DNA from: an uncultured Bacilli bacterium
GTDB taxonomy: Bacteria > Bacillota_I > Bacilli_A > RF39 > UBA660
Assembly: GCA_947628765.1 (NCBI GenBank)
Contig: CANRBD010000005.1
Location: 1-22,457, forward strand
Direction of reading: 5' to 3'
DNA length: 22,457 nucleotides
Shown one piece after another: positions 7,047 through 12,916 of this stretch (positions within the stretch are counted from its first letter, which is position 1; each line of letters starts with the position of its first letter). Below the pieces are notes generated by a model. That model searched no databases. It was not told the DNA's origin and saw nothing but the letters and a program-made list of their open reading frames with translations. The position numbers and the translations under genes are program-made.

Positions 7047-8087
7047 GCTTAATTTTTTTTCATTCTGCATACTAACTGTATCATCGATTATCTGCAAAAT
7101 ACTTTTAAAAACTCGGTTATTACTAGTAACCCCATGGTGAGAAGAAGGAATTGATATACTTTTAAATTCAGGAAGATGATTTTCAATTTCCTTTTGAGAT
7201 GTTAAGGGAACTAAACCATCGGAAATTTCATCAAATACTAATTTATCCACAAGACAAAGACCTATTCCAGTAAAATTTAAAGTTTTTATAGCTTCCTTTA
7301 AAGTGTTTTTATCAATGCCAGTACAAATATTATAATATTGACATAAATTCATAGTAGCTAATAGATTTTCATCGGTAAACATATTTTTAATGAAAGTTTC
7401 ATCATACAAATTTTTTTTATCCTCTTCAATACCGTTTGGCAAAGCAATATCATAATCCATATGTGAATTACTGGAAATAGAATTAAATATAATCTGTAAA
7501 ACATTTAATACTTGTTTAGTAATAACTTTATTATGTATTTTATTATAGACAATATCATTAATTTTTTGAAACAGATATTTAGGTGAAGCAAGTAAGGTTC
7601 CATTAAATGGAGCTGCTACTGTATATAAATTAGTCTTTTGTAAAGCAAAAGGATGCAAATGCTTAGACATATTAAAAGCCATCACAGCTCCTTTAGATAC
7701 ACCAAGCATATTAATAGAATTTATATTATCTCCCATAGCTAGATTATTGATATATGTGGCTAGCCATTTAGCTTCCAAATTCAATGGGGCATCATTATCC
7801 AATAAAATATTTCTAACAATTATATTTTTATCCGTGTTACTGAAATAATTGATAATTTTATCTACACCATCATATTTATCTTTTACAACTTCCATATCGT
7901 GAGAAAAATTTTCAACTCGGCAGCCTGTACACAAAATAAGATAATCATATTGTGGTAAATTATTATTCTTAACTAAATTATATTTAACGACTGATAACGA
8001 TTTGCCTTTTTCAGTCATATTTAAATTATTAGTAGCCCACATATTTTCATTTAATTGCCATTTTCCAATCGTTTTAACTTTTCCCAT
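7035..8087 (-). CDS. Alpha/beta-hydrolase (lipase/esterase-like), probably cytoplasmic
   Basis: 350 residues, no signal peptide or membrane helix. The nucleophile elbow is GVSKG (129-133) with Ser131; downstream comes VAAPFNGT (157-164), in the place of the conserved Pro-x-x-Gly-Thr that follows the elbow in lipases, then Asp290 in SDGLVPLTSQ and His317/His318 in PSSHHGVT. These form a credible Ser-Asp-His set. The substrate is unknown. I start at ATG 8087 behind AAAGGGGG; an earlier in-frame ATG at 8120 lies within the -10 region. It is divergent from the YbaK-type gene and with it forms the cassette between the two tmcAL repeat arms. Its last codons, AAA AGA TAA, are shared with mutM, suggesting the recombination joint reaches into this gene. 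Confidence 0.7.
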   Translation of the reverse strand: MGKVKTIGKWQLNENMWATNNLNMTEKGKSLSVVKYNLVKNNNLPQYDYLILCTGCRVENFSHDMEVVKDKYDGVDKIINYFSNTDKNIIVRNILLDNDAPLNLEAKWLATYINNLAMGDNINSINMLGVSKGAVMAFNMSKHLHPFALQKTNLYTVAAPFNGTLLASPKYLFQKINDIVYNKIHNKVITKQVLNVLQIIFNSISSNSHMDYDIALPNGIEEDKKNLYDETFIKNMFTDENLLATMNLCQYYNICTGIDKNTLKEAIKTLNFTGIGLCLVDKLVFDEISDGLVPLTSQKEIENHLPEFKSISIPSSHHGVTSNNRVFKSILQIIDDTVSMQNEKKLSKKR

Positions 8088-8110
8088 AATATCCCCCTTT
8101 ACGAGTGGAT

Positions 8111-8139
8111 ATAGTAACATGAAATATTTATTTTGTCAA
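8111..8139 (-). promoter_or_regulatory. Promoter of the hydrolase gene
   Basis: On the minus strand a perfect TTGACA (8139-8134), 17 bp, TACTAT (8116-8111) preceded by TGT. It is one of the best promoters in the window. Confidence 0.75.
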
Positions 8140-8166
8140 AATTAACGGTAATATTTAAGGTTAAAT

Positions 8167-8195
8167 TTGATAAAATAAAAGATACATGTTATAAT
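8167..8195 (+). promoter_or_regulatory. Promoter of the YbaK-type gene
   Basis: TTGATA (8167-8172), 17 bp, TATAAT (8190-8195) with TGT extension. Transcription about 8202 coincides with the first G of GGTGAT (8202-8207). Confidence 0.75.
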
Positions 8196-8211
8196 TTAAA
8201 CGGTGATAAAA

Positions 8212-8709
8212 ATGAAAGAAAATAATAAAAAATGTTACGAAATAATCGAAAAGCTTGAACTTCATCCTTTAGTCGCATCCCATGAACCAATTTTAAATTA
8301 TGAAACTGCTGAAAAAGTAGACAAAGAATTAGGTTGGAATGGAACTGAATCAAAATGCTTATTTTTAAGAGGTAAGTCAGGAAAGCTTTATTTGTTTATA
8401 ACTTTAGCCTCTGAAAGAATGAACTCTAAATTACTTAAAAAGATATTAACTGACAAAGTTAATATGGTTTCAGGCGATGAAATGAAAAAATTAACTGGCA
8501 TGGAACCTGGATGTATGACTCCTTTTGGTTTTGATATTTCAATTATTGAAAAAGTCGTAATTGATCCAATAATTTTAGATGAAAAAGAACTTATATGCGC
8601 TTTTGGTTCGGAAACAATGTCTATGCAGATAACACCAAGTGATCTTGAAACAATTTTAAAATATTGTTACCAAGACAAAATTATTTATTTAGACAAAGAA
8701 AGCCTATAA
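8212..8709 (+). CDS. YbaK/ProX-family aminoacyl-tRNA deacylase-like protein
   Basis: 165 residues matching the YbaK/prolyl-tRNA editing fold: TESKCLFLRGKSGKLYLFITLASERMN (about 43-69) is the K-x-LFL ... YLFI core, LLKKILTDKVNMVSGDEM (about 72-89) fits the NxKKL-x-x-L ... FAS-x-EEL segment, and GMEPGCMTPFGF (about 94-105) fits the family's G-x-x-PG-x-v-PFG loop. Such free-standing domains hydrolyse mischarged tRNA, for example Ala-tRNA-Pro or Cys-tRNA-Pro; which one applies here cannot be told. The start is ATG 8212; a GTG at 8203 lies inside the GGTGAT site and is rejected. It is divergent from the hydrolase and lies inside the repeat-bounded cassette. Confidence 0.8.
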   Translation: MKENNKKCYEIIEKLELHPLVASHEPILNYETAEKVDKELGWNGTESKCLFLRGKSGKLYLFITLASERMNSKLLKKILTDKVNMVSGDEMKKLTGMEPGCMTPFGFDISIIEKVVIDPIILDEKELICAFGSETMSMQITPSDLETILKYCYQDKIIYLDKESL

Positions 8710-8859
8710 ACTTTTTTTTATTTTCTTGAACTATTAATAAACTAAACCGTATGTTTACTTATATATTATGTGGTTTTACTAAAGAAGAAAATATTAAATC
8801 TTTAGAATATATTAGAGTATTAGGTTTTAATGAACAAAAACCAAAATAAATTTTGACTT

Positions 8860-8885
8860 GCCTTACTTCACAGTAAGGCTTTTTT
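8860..8885 (+). terminator. Intrinsic terminator inside the pseudogene insert
   Basis: GCCTTAC (8860-8866), loop of 6, GTAAGGC (8873-8879), six T. It is the first good terminator after the YbaK-type gene. Confidence 0.85.
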
Positions 8886-9116
8886 ACTTCACCGAAACTA
8901 CTGCTTTCCATAGACCAACTTCCGATGGTCGCCACCGTACTTGTATTTTTTTTAGTCAAAAATTTATTGGTTATTAGACGTTGATAGTTATCATATATTG
9001 TTTTAATCATTCGAATAATATATTTTCAGCTACATTATAATCTCTACCATGTTAACCTTTGTTAATTTAATAACATATATTTGGGCATTCACATAATATA
9101 TTTTCTATAGATGTTA
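8886..9116. other. Unassigned insert within the tmcAL pseudogene, with a GC-richer island
   Basis: No convincing gene. Bases about 8888-8945 are near 50% GC, far above their surroundings, and can form small hairpins (TGGTC/GACCA type at 8911-8928). An open minus-strand frame crosses this part but has no ribosome site and runs through the terminator and the pseudogene. It could be a remnant of a mobile element or an RNA; I recognise neither. Confidence 0.3.
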
Positions 9117-9217
9117 CAAATTGAACTTAAAACAAATTACATATATTACTCAAAAGAAAAAGATAAAGTTGATTTAACTTTAATGGAATACAAACATAAA
9201 CTCCTTATTAAATAACT

Positions 9218-10030
9218 TTATCTTTTTTGACAGTTTAAACAAAAATAAGTTCCTCGTCCACCAACGGTAATTTTACTTATTTCGTGATGACAAACTGGAC
9301 ATATAGTTTTGGTATGAACTAAAAGCTGCGTTTGAAATCTCCCATGTACGCCTTCGCTTGATGTATAACTTTTAACAGTCGTACCACCTAATTCAATTGC
9401 TTTTTCCAAAGTTTGTCTAGTATATTTTATAATATTCTCTAAATCTTTATCCTTTAAAATATTTCCAGGAGTTTCTGGATGAATTTTACTTAAAAATAAC
9501 ACTTCATCAGCATAAATATTACCGATACCAACAATGATGCTTTGATCTAAAAGCTGCGTTTTAATTGGTTTTTTGTTTAATTTGCTTTTTAAATATTCTT
9601 TTGTTAAATTGGCATCCCATGGTTCTTTACCTAAATCTTTAAGCGGCTTTACTTTGTAAACATCCTCTTTTTTTATTAAATACATTTTCCCAAATTTACG
9701 AGTGTCATGATATCTTAATTCTGTTTCATCATCAAAACGAAAAATAACATGTTCATGATTAACTCTTTCATCGTCTTTTTTTCTAATAAAATATTTGCCT
9801 TCCATTCTTAAGTGCGAAAGTAAAAAATAATCATCAAGTTCAAACATGAGCCATTTACCTCTTCTTAAAATATCGTTAATTGTTTGATTTTGGATTTGTT
9901 TTTTAAATTCTTCTACTTTTGGATAAGCAATAATGTTATCCCAATATATTTTAGCTAAAGCTATTTTTTTCTTTAATACTTGTTTTTTTAAAGTATTTTT
10001 CACTGTCTCAACTTCTGGTAATTCTGGCAT
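9218..10030 (-). CDS. mutM: Formamidopyrimidine-DNA glycosylase (Fpg/MutM)
   Basis: 270 residues, full length. Fpg removes 8-oxoguanine and other oxidised purines and cuts the abasic strand. Catalytic PELPEVETV starts at Pro2 with Glu3; Lys59 in RRGKW contacts the phosphate; GIGNIYADE is the helix-two-turn-helix; SYTSSEGVHGRFQ precedes a C-terminal zinc finger with C244, C247, C264 and C267, and Arg259 in GGRGT. The start is ATG 10030 behind AAGGAAGTG, with a TGATATAAT extended -10 at about 10054-10062 on the minus strand. It is not beside polA or coaE as in many Bacilli. It ends against the tmcAL pseudogene. Confidence 0.96.
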   Translation of the reverse strand: MPELPEVETVKNTLKKQVLKKKIALAKIYWDNIIAYPKVEEFKKQIQNQTINDILRRGKWLMFELDDYFLLSHLRMEGKYFIRKKDDERVNHEHVIFRFDDETELRYHDTRKFGKMYLIKKEDVYKVKPLKDLGKEPWDANLTKEYLKSKLNKKPIKTQLLDQSIIVGIGNIYADEVLFLSKIHPETPGNILKDKDLENIIKYTRQTLEKAIELGGTTVKSYTSSEGVHGRFQTQLLVHTKTICPVCHHEISKITVGGRGTYFCLNCQKR

Positions 10031-10138
10031 GTTTTCACTTCCTTACTCTGTTTATTATATCATAAATTAGTTAAATATAATTACAATTTCGTGAAATTAT
10101 CAATAAGGAATATTTTACAAGTCGGTTTTATCAAATAG

Positions 10139-10167
10139 TTGAATAACTTATTAAAATATGATACAAT
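10139..10167 (+). promoter_or_regulatory. Promoter of the candidate antitoxin RNA
   Basis: TTGAAT (10139-10144), 17 bp, TACAAT (10162-10167) with a TGA extension. Transcription is expected about 10174. Confidence 0.7.
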
Positions 10168-10173
10168 TTAATT

Positions 10174-10249
10174 GAAGGGAAACACTTAATCAGTGCCTAC
10201 CTTAAGTTTTTAAGATAGACGCTTAGCTTTTAGCTAGGCGCCTTTTTTT
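10174..10249 (+). ncRNA. Candidate cis-antisense antitoxin RNA of a type I toxin-antitoxin pair
   Basis: A RNA of about 75 nt between a good promoter and an intrinsic terminator, with no ORF. Its 3' end is the stem CGCTTAGCT (10220-10228) with AGCTAGGCG (10232-10240), loop TTT, then seven T. Upstream, CTACCTTAA (10197-10205) can pair with TTAAGATAG (10210-10218) with one mismatch. AAGATAGACGC (10212-10222) recurs as AAGGTAGACGC at 10381-10391; because the toxin transcript runs the other way, this gives complementarity between this RNA and the toxin 5' leader. The toxin mRNA has no good terminator before this locus, so the two RNAs would also overlap fully here. Confidence 0.65.
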
Positions 10250-10391
10250 ATCAACCAAATCCCCCTAAGTTTCTCCTAAGAGAAAATAATTAATAAAATG
10301 ATTATGACAATCAAAGCTGTTATTAACATATCTTTTTTTGTCATAAGCAAACCTCCTTCTGGAATCACAATGATTAAAAGAAGGTAGACGC
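10212..10391 (+). repeat. Direct repeats and inverted 5' ends of the type I locus
   Basis: Direct repeat: AAGATAGACGC (10212-10222) and AAGGTAGACGC (10381-10391). Separately, the two convergent RNAs begin almost alike: AAGGGAAACACT at 10175-10186 on the plus strand and AAGGGAAATACT at 10411-10400 on the minus strand, each followed within 25 nt by CTACCTT. Confidence 0.7.
10276..10344 (-). CDS. Small hydrophobic peptide, candidate type I toxin (22 aa)
   Basis: ATG 10344 to TAG 10276. The peptide starts MTKKDMLITA and continues as an uninterrupted run of Leu, Ile and Val ending LLIIFS: two lysines, then one membrane helix. It has a near-perfect ribosome site, AGAAGGAGGT at 10360-10351, 7 nt before the ATG, stronger than most genes in the window, which is hard to explain by chance. 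Size and make-up resemble Ibs- or Fst-type membrane toxins, without clear sequence identity to either. It is read from its own promoter (10420-10448) and faces the small RNA at 10174-10249. A hairpin overlaps its stop codon (TTTCTC/GAGAAA at 10270-10285). Function as a toxin is inference from architecture. Confidence 0.68.
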   Translation of the reverse strand: MTKKDMLITALIVIIILLIIFS

Positions 10392-10413
10392 CGACATAGA
10401 GTATTTCCCTTAA
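10345..10413 (-). promoter_or_regulatory. Toxin mRNA 5' leader with SD-sequestering hairpin
   Basis: On the minus strand CCTTCT (10384-10379) pairs with AGAAGG (10360-10355), which is the 5' half of the ribosome site; inside the loop AATCATTGTGATT (10375-10363) makes its own hairpin. The 5' arm adjoins the direct repeat that can pair with the small RNA, so the two pairings overlap. Confidence 0.6.
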
Positions 10414-10419
10414 GTGTTA

Positions 10420-10448
10420 ATATTAATTATATTGGTATTTTTAGTCAA
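10420..10448 (-). promoter_or_regulatory. Promoter of the toxin mRNA
   Basis: On the minus strand TTGACT (10448-10443), 17 bp, TAATAT (10425-10420). Transcription would begin about 10413. Confidence 0.6.
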
Positions 10449-10491
10449 ATGATAAATTTGCCATTTTTGAACTAATTTTATATACAAAAAT

Positions 10492-10523
10492 AGGAAATTT
10501 ACCTAAGCAAATTTCCCTTTTTT
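10492..10523. terminator. Terminator downstream of dusB
   Basis: GGAAATTT (10493-10500) pairs with AAATTTCC (10509-10516). On the minus strand it is followed by TATTTTTG, serving dusB; the plus strand has a seven-T run. Confidence 0.75.
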
Positions 10524-10545
10524 TGTAAAATAAATATATACCAAT

Positions 10546-11523
10546 TTAGTAATTTTGACTTTTTAAATAATTATCTAAAATTGTTATAAATTCTTCTTTA
10601 GTAGTTGCTTTAAATATCTGCTGATTAACCTCATTATTGTTAGGCAAACCTTTTAAATAATGTGGCACGTGAGTGCGCATTTCAGTAACAGCTACTTTTT
10701 CTGGTTTTATTTTCATTAAATAATCAAGGTGTTTTTTTATCATAGCTACTTTTTCCTCTAAAGTTCTTTTCTTAGGTAAAGTACCATCTTCTAAATAATG
10801 AACAGTATCGCTAATAAGCCATGGATTACCTAAAACTCCCCTACCAATCATTATGGCATCACAACCAGTTTCTGAAAGCATTTTTTTCGCATCATATGGT
10901 GTTTTGATATCACCATTGCCAATTACTGGAATATTAACTGCTTCCTTAACATTTTTGATAATATTCCAGTCAGCTTTACCGCTATAGCCTTGACTACGAG
11001 TTCGCGCATGCACCGTAATCGCTTTCGCTCCTGCTTTTTCACAAATTTGTGCGATTTCGATGGCATTAATACTATTACTATCCCAACCACTTCTTATTTT
11101 AACTGTAACTGGAACCTTAACCGTTTCCGTAACTGCTTTGACAATTTCATAAACTTTATTTGGATCTTTAAGTAAAGCACTGCCAGCTTCGGCTCTAGTA
11201 GCTACTTTTGGTACTGGACAGCCCATATTAATATCGATTATATCTGGTTTCATATGGTCTTCAATATATTTGGCCGCTACTTTAAAACTTTCTACATCAC
11301 TACCAAAAATCTGCTGCGAAATAGGTCTTTCAAAATCTGTCATATAAAGCATATCAATGGTTTTCTTACTACCATAATAAATAGCTTTATCACTGACCAT
11401 TTCAGCCACCACTAAGCTAGCGCCCATTTCTTTAGCTATGGTTCTAAAAGCACTATTAGAAATACCTGCCATAGGCGCTAAAACAACTTGATTTTTAATG
11501 TTTACATTGCCAATTTGCCACAT
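10546..11523 (-). CDS. dus: tRNA-dihydrouridine synthase, DusB-like
   Basis: 325 residues. FMN enzyme that reduces uridines in tRNA to dihydrouridine. Seen: LAPMAGISNSAFR (15-27), QIFGSDVESF (71-80), INMGCPVPKV (98-107) with catalytic Cys102, TVKIRSGWD, ITVHARTRSQGYSGKADW, and IGNGDI ... GCDAIMIGRGVLGNPW, all in the order of the Dus barrel. The start is ATG 11523 behind GGTGAT; the frame is open 15 codons further but that covers the promoter. TATAAT at 11540-11545 places the expected transcription start on the first G of GGTGAT. It is a single gene with its own terminator. Which uridine it modifies is not decided by sequence. Confidence 0.93.
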   Translation of the reverse strand: MWQIGNVNIKNQVVLAPMAGISNSAFRTIAKEMGASLVVAEMVSDKAIYYGSKKTIDMLYMTDFERPISQQIFGSDVESFKVAAKYIEDHMKPDIIDINMGCPVPKVATRAEAGSALLKDPNKVYEIVKAVTETVKVPVTVKIRSGWDSNSINAIEIAQICEKAGAKAITVHARTRSQGYSGKADWNIIKNVKEAVNIPVIGNGDIKTPYDAKKMLSETGCDAIMIGRGVLGNPWLISDTVHYLEDGTLPKKRTLEEKVAMIKKHLDYLMKIKPEKVAVTEMRTHVPHYLKGLPNNNEVNQQIFKATTKEEFITILDNYLKSQNY

Positions 11524-11539
11524 AATAATCACCGGTTTA

Positions 11540-11545
11540 ATTATA
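11540..11545 (-). promoter_or_regulatory. -10 box of dusB
   Basis: TATAAT on the minus strand, 16 nt before the ATG; a second overlapping TATAAT lies at 11545-11550. Confidence 0.55.
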
Positions 11546-11584
11546 TTATAATTACTTATTTTTAGCAAGAAAATAAATCATAAT

Positions 11585-11613
11585 TAAAAAAATTGTGATT
11601 TACAGACCACAAT
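11585..11613 (-). terminator. Intrinsic terminator of the first prepilin-like gene
   Basis: On the minus strand ATTGTG (11613-11608) pairs with CACAAT (11597-11592), followed by seven T; the stem starts within the last codons of the gene. Confidence 0.8.
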
Positions 11614-11974
11614 CTTCTTTATATTCATAAAAATATTTACGATTATTACTAGTAACAACTACACAATCATCATCTAACTCATATTTATCATATACTGTTT
11701 CCTCTAAATAACCCTCATCTTTTAAAGTGTCAGTGGAAATTTCTCCATGATTTTTTATTTCAGTTCCAGTAGCTCTAATATATTTAGAATCTGATTTATG
11801 TTCACCTACATATTTATTAGCTGCACTTATAACAATATCTTTAGCTGCCTTATCAACTGTATTTTGACCTTCAGTTAGCATATTTAAAACTGCTGGTAAG
11901 GCGATTAACATAATAATCGCTAAAATAACTACTGCACCAATTAACTCTAGTAATGTAAATCCTTTATTGTTCAT
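11600..11974 (-). CDS. Type IV prepilin-like protein (class III signal)
   Basis: 124 residues. MNNKGFTLLELIGAVVILA is a textbook prepilin leader: short basic leader, cleavage after Gly5, Phe at mature position 1, Glu at mature position 5, then a hydrophobic helix to about residue 32. The small C-terminal domain is acidic and has two cysteines (C103 and C122 region) that could form a disulfide loop. Such proteins are substrates of the PilD/ComC peptidase and build type IV pili, pseudopili or the ComG machine. No assembly ATPase, peptidase or platform gene is near. The start follows AGGTGAT, 17 nt after TATAAT (11992-11997). It lies directly behind spo0A but a terminator separates them. Exact role unknown. 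Confidence 0.82.
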   Translation of the reverse strand: MNNKGFTLLELIGAVVILAIIMLIALPAVLNMLTEGQNTVDKAAKDIVISAANKYVGEHKSDSKYIRATGTEIKNHGEISTDTLKDEGYLEETVYDKYELDDDCVVVTSNNRKYFYEYKEDCGL

Positions 11975-11991
11975 ATTATCACCTTAAATTT

Positions 11992-11997
11992 ATTATA
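11992..11997 (-). promoter_or_regulatory. Extended -10 of the first prepilin-like gene
   Basis: TGATATAAT on the minus strand, 17 nt before the ATG. Confidence 0.5.
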
Positions 11998-12011
11998 TCA
12001 CATTTCTTTTT

Positions 12012-12049
12012 AAAAAAAAATTAGATTATCCAACTTTATGGAAATCTAA
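12012..12049 (-). terminator. Intrinsic terminator of spo0A
   Basis: On the minus strand TTAGATT (12049-12043) pairs with AATCTAA (12027-12021), followed by nine T. The 5' arm lies in the last codons of spo0A. Confidence 0.7.
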
Positions 12050-12790
12050 TCTTAATTTATCAGCTATTGTTACGATAAACTCTGAGTTAGTTGGTTTAGC
12101 TTTATCAATATCAACACTATATCCAAAGATTTCTTCCATGAAATCTAAATTGCCACGATTCCAACTTACTTCAATGGCATGTCTAATAGCTCTTTCAACC
12201 CTTGAAACTGTTGTATCATATTTGCTGGCGAGTTCGGGATATAATTCTTTTGTAATTCCGCCTATCACTTCAGGTTTTTCAAAAATAATGCCAACTGCTT
12301 CTCTTATATATTGATAACCTTTAATATGTGATGGAATACCTAACTCATGTAACATTTTAGTAATAGATATTTGAAGATTACTATTATAAAAATCGATATT
12401 TTGATTATCAGCTTTCTTATTCATAATATCATAAACACGTTTTTTTAAATCTTCTAAATCAAAAGGCTTTAATAAATAATAATTAACCCCAAACTCAGAT
12501 ACCTCTCTAATAACCTCGGCAGCATTATAACTAGTAGCTACGATAACTTTCTTGTTTATTCCTCTATTTTTCATTTCATTTAATACATACATTCCATCTT
12601 TTTTAGGCATTATTAAATCTAAAATAATTAAATCATATTTATCTTGGTTATTGGTAATAACCTCAATTCCTTCTTCTCCATCGTGAGCTTCTAAAGAAAT
12701 ATTTATATCCTCACTATTTTTAAAATATTCTTTCACCATGTTAATTAAACTAATATTGTCATCAATCATTAATATATTTATCTTTTTCAT
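12026..12790 (-). CDS. spo0A: Sporulation master response regulator Spo0A
   Basis: 254 residues. The receiver domain has the acidic pair D10/D11, phosphoacceptor D58 in LIILDLIMPKKDG, T86 and K108. The output domain is unmistakable: HELGIPSHIKGYQYIREA (148-165), ITKELYPELASKYDTT (179-194), recognition helix SRVERAIRHAIEVSWNRG (196-213), then FGYSVDIDKAKPTNSEFI (222-239). Phosphorylated Spo0A binds TGTCGAA boxes and switches the cell to sporulation and other stationary-phase states. The start at ATG 12790 follows AAAGGAG. It is not beside spoIVB or recN as in Bacillus and Clostridium. A perfect 0A box lies upstream, so autoregulation is likely. The membrane kinase at 188-1414 is a plausible phosphate source. 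Identity is very sure; sporulation in this organism is not proven. Confidence 0.97.
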   Translation of the reverse strand: MKKINILMIDDNISLINMVKEYFKNSEDINISLEAHDGEEGIEVITNNQDKYDLIILDLIMPKKDGMYVLNEMKNRGINKKVIVATSYNAAEVIREVSEFGVNYYLLKPFDLEDLKKRVYDIMNKKADNQNIDFYNSNLQISITKMLHELGIPSHIKGYQYIREAVGIIFEKPEVIGGITKELYPELASKYDTTVSRVERAIRHAIEVSWNRGNLDFMEEIFGYSVDIDKAKPTNSEFIVTIADKLRLDFHKVG

Positions 12791-12815
12791 ACTTATTCTC
12801 CTTTACTATATTAAA

Positions 12816-12871
12816 ATTATACATAATCTTGACGCAACCAGCAAGAGTAAAAAATAGCTAATTTTGTCGAA
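12816..12871 (-). promoter_or_regulatory. spo0A promoter with upstream 0A box
   Basis: TATAAT on the minus strand at 12816-12821, with a weak TTGCTG 17 bp upstream. A perfect TGTCGAA lies at 12865-12871, about -56 to -62 relative to the expected transcription start (about 12809), a usual activator position for Spo0A. I see no sigma-H type promoter. Confidence 0.6.
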
Positions 12872-12880
12872 TGACTTTTC

Positions 12881-12916
12881 AAAAAACAAAAAGAAGTTCT
12901 AACACACAACTTCTTT
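12881..12916 (-). terminator. Terminator of the pilin-pgk-tpi operon
   Basis: On the minus strand AAGAAGTT (12915-12908) pairs with AACTTCTT (12898-12891), followed by TTTTTGTTTTTT. It includes the tpi stop codon. Confidence 0.85.

Larger units (their letters stand above)
8729..9215 (+). pseudogene. tmcAL: Decaying 3' fragment of tmcAL
   Basis: Two blocks match the end of the intact tmcAL in the same orientation. Block 1 (8729-8834) reads TINKLNRMFTYILCGFTK then EENIKSLEYIRVLGFN, nearly identical to the functional copy, then hits TAA at 8847. Block 2 (9117-9215) reads QIELKTNYIYY and then KDKVDLTLMEYKHK to the terminal TAA, again nearly identical. Between them the 85 bp of the original are replaced by about 280 bp of unrelated sequence. 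There is no N-terminal domain or start. Codon-level similarity with third-position changes suggests divergence from a related allele, not a recent copy. Its stop lies 2 bp from the mutM stop, exactly the geometry of tmcAL and the hydrolase gene. Confidence 0.85.
8729..9227 (+). repeat. Direct repeat arm 2 (next to mutM)
   Basis: Partner of 6745-7044. It carries a foreign insert (about 8850-9116) and otherwise continues through the tmcAL-like stop into the last codons of mutM. Confidence 0.8.

Noticed and set aside
8759..9010. Minus-strand 83-codon open frame
   Set aside because: No ribosome site, runs across the plus-strand terminator and the tmcAL pseudogene, and its product resembles nothing; taken as chance.
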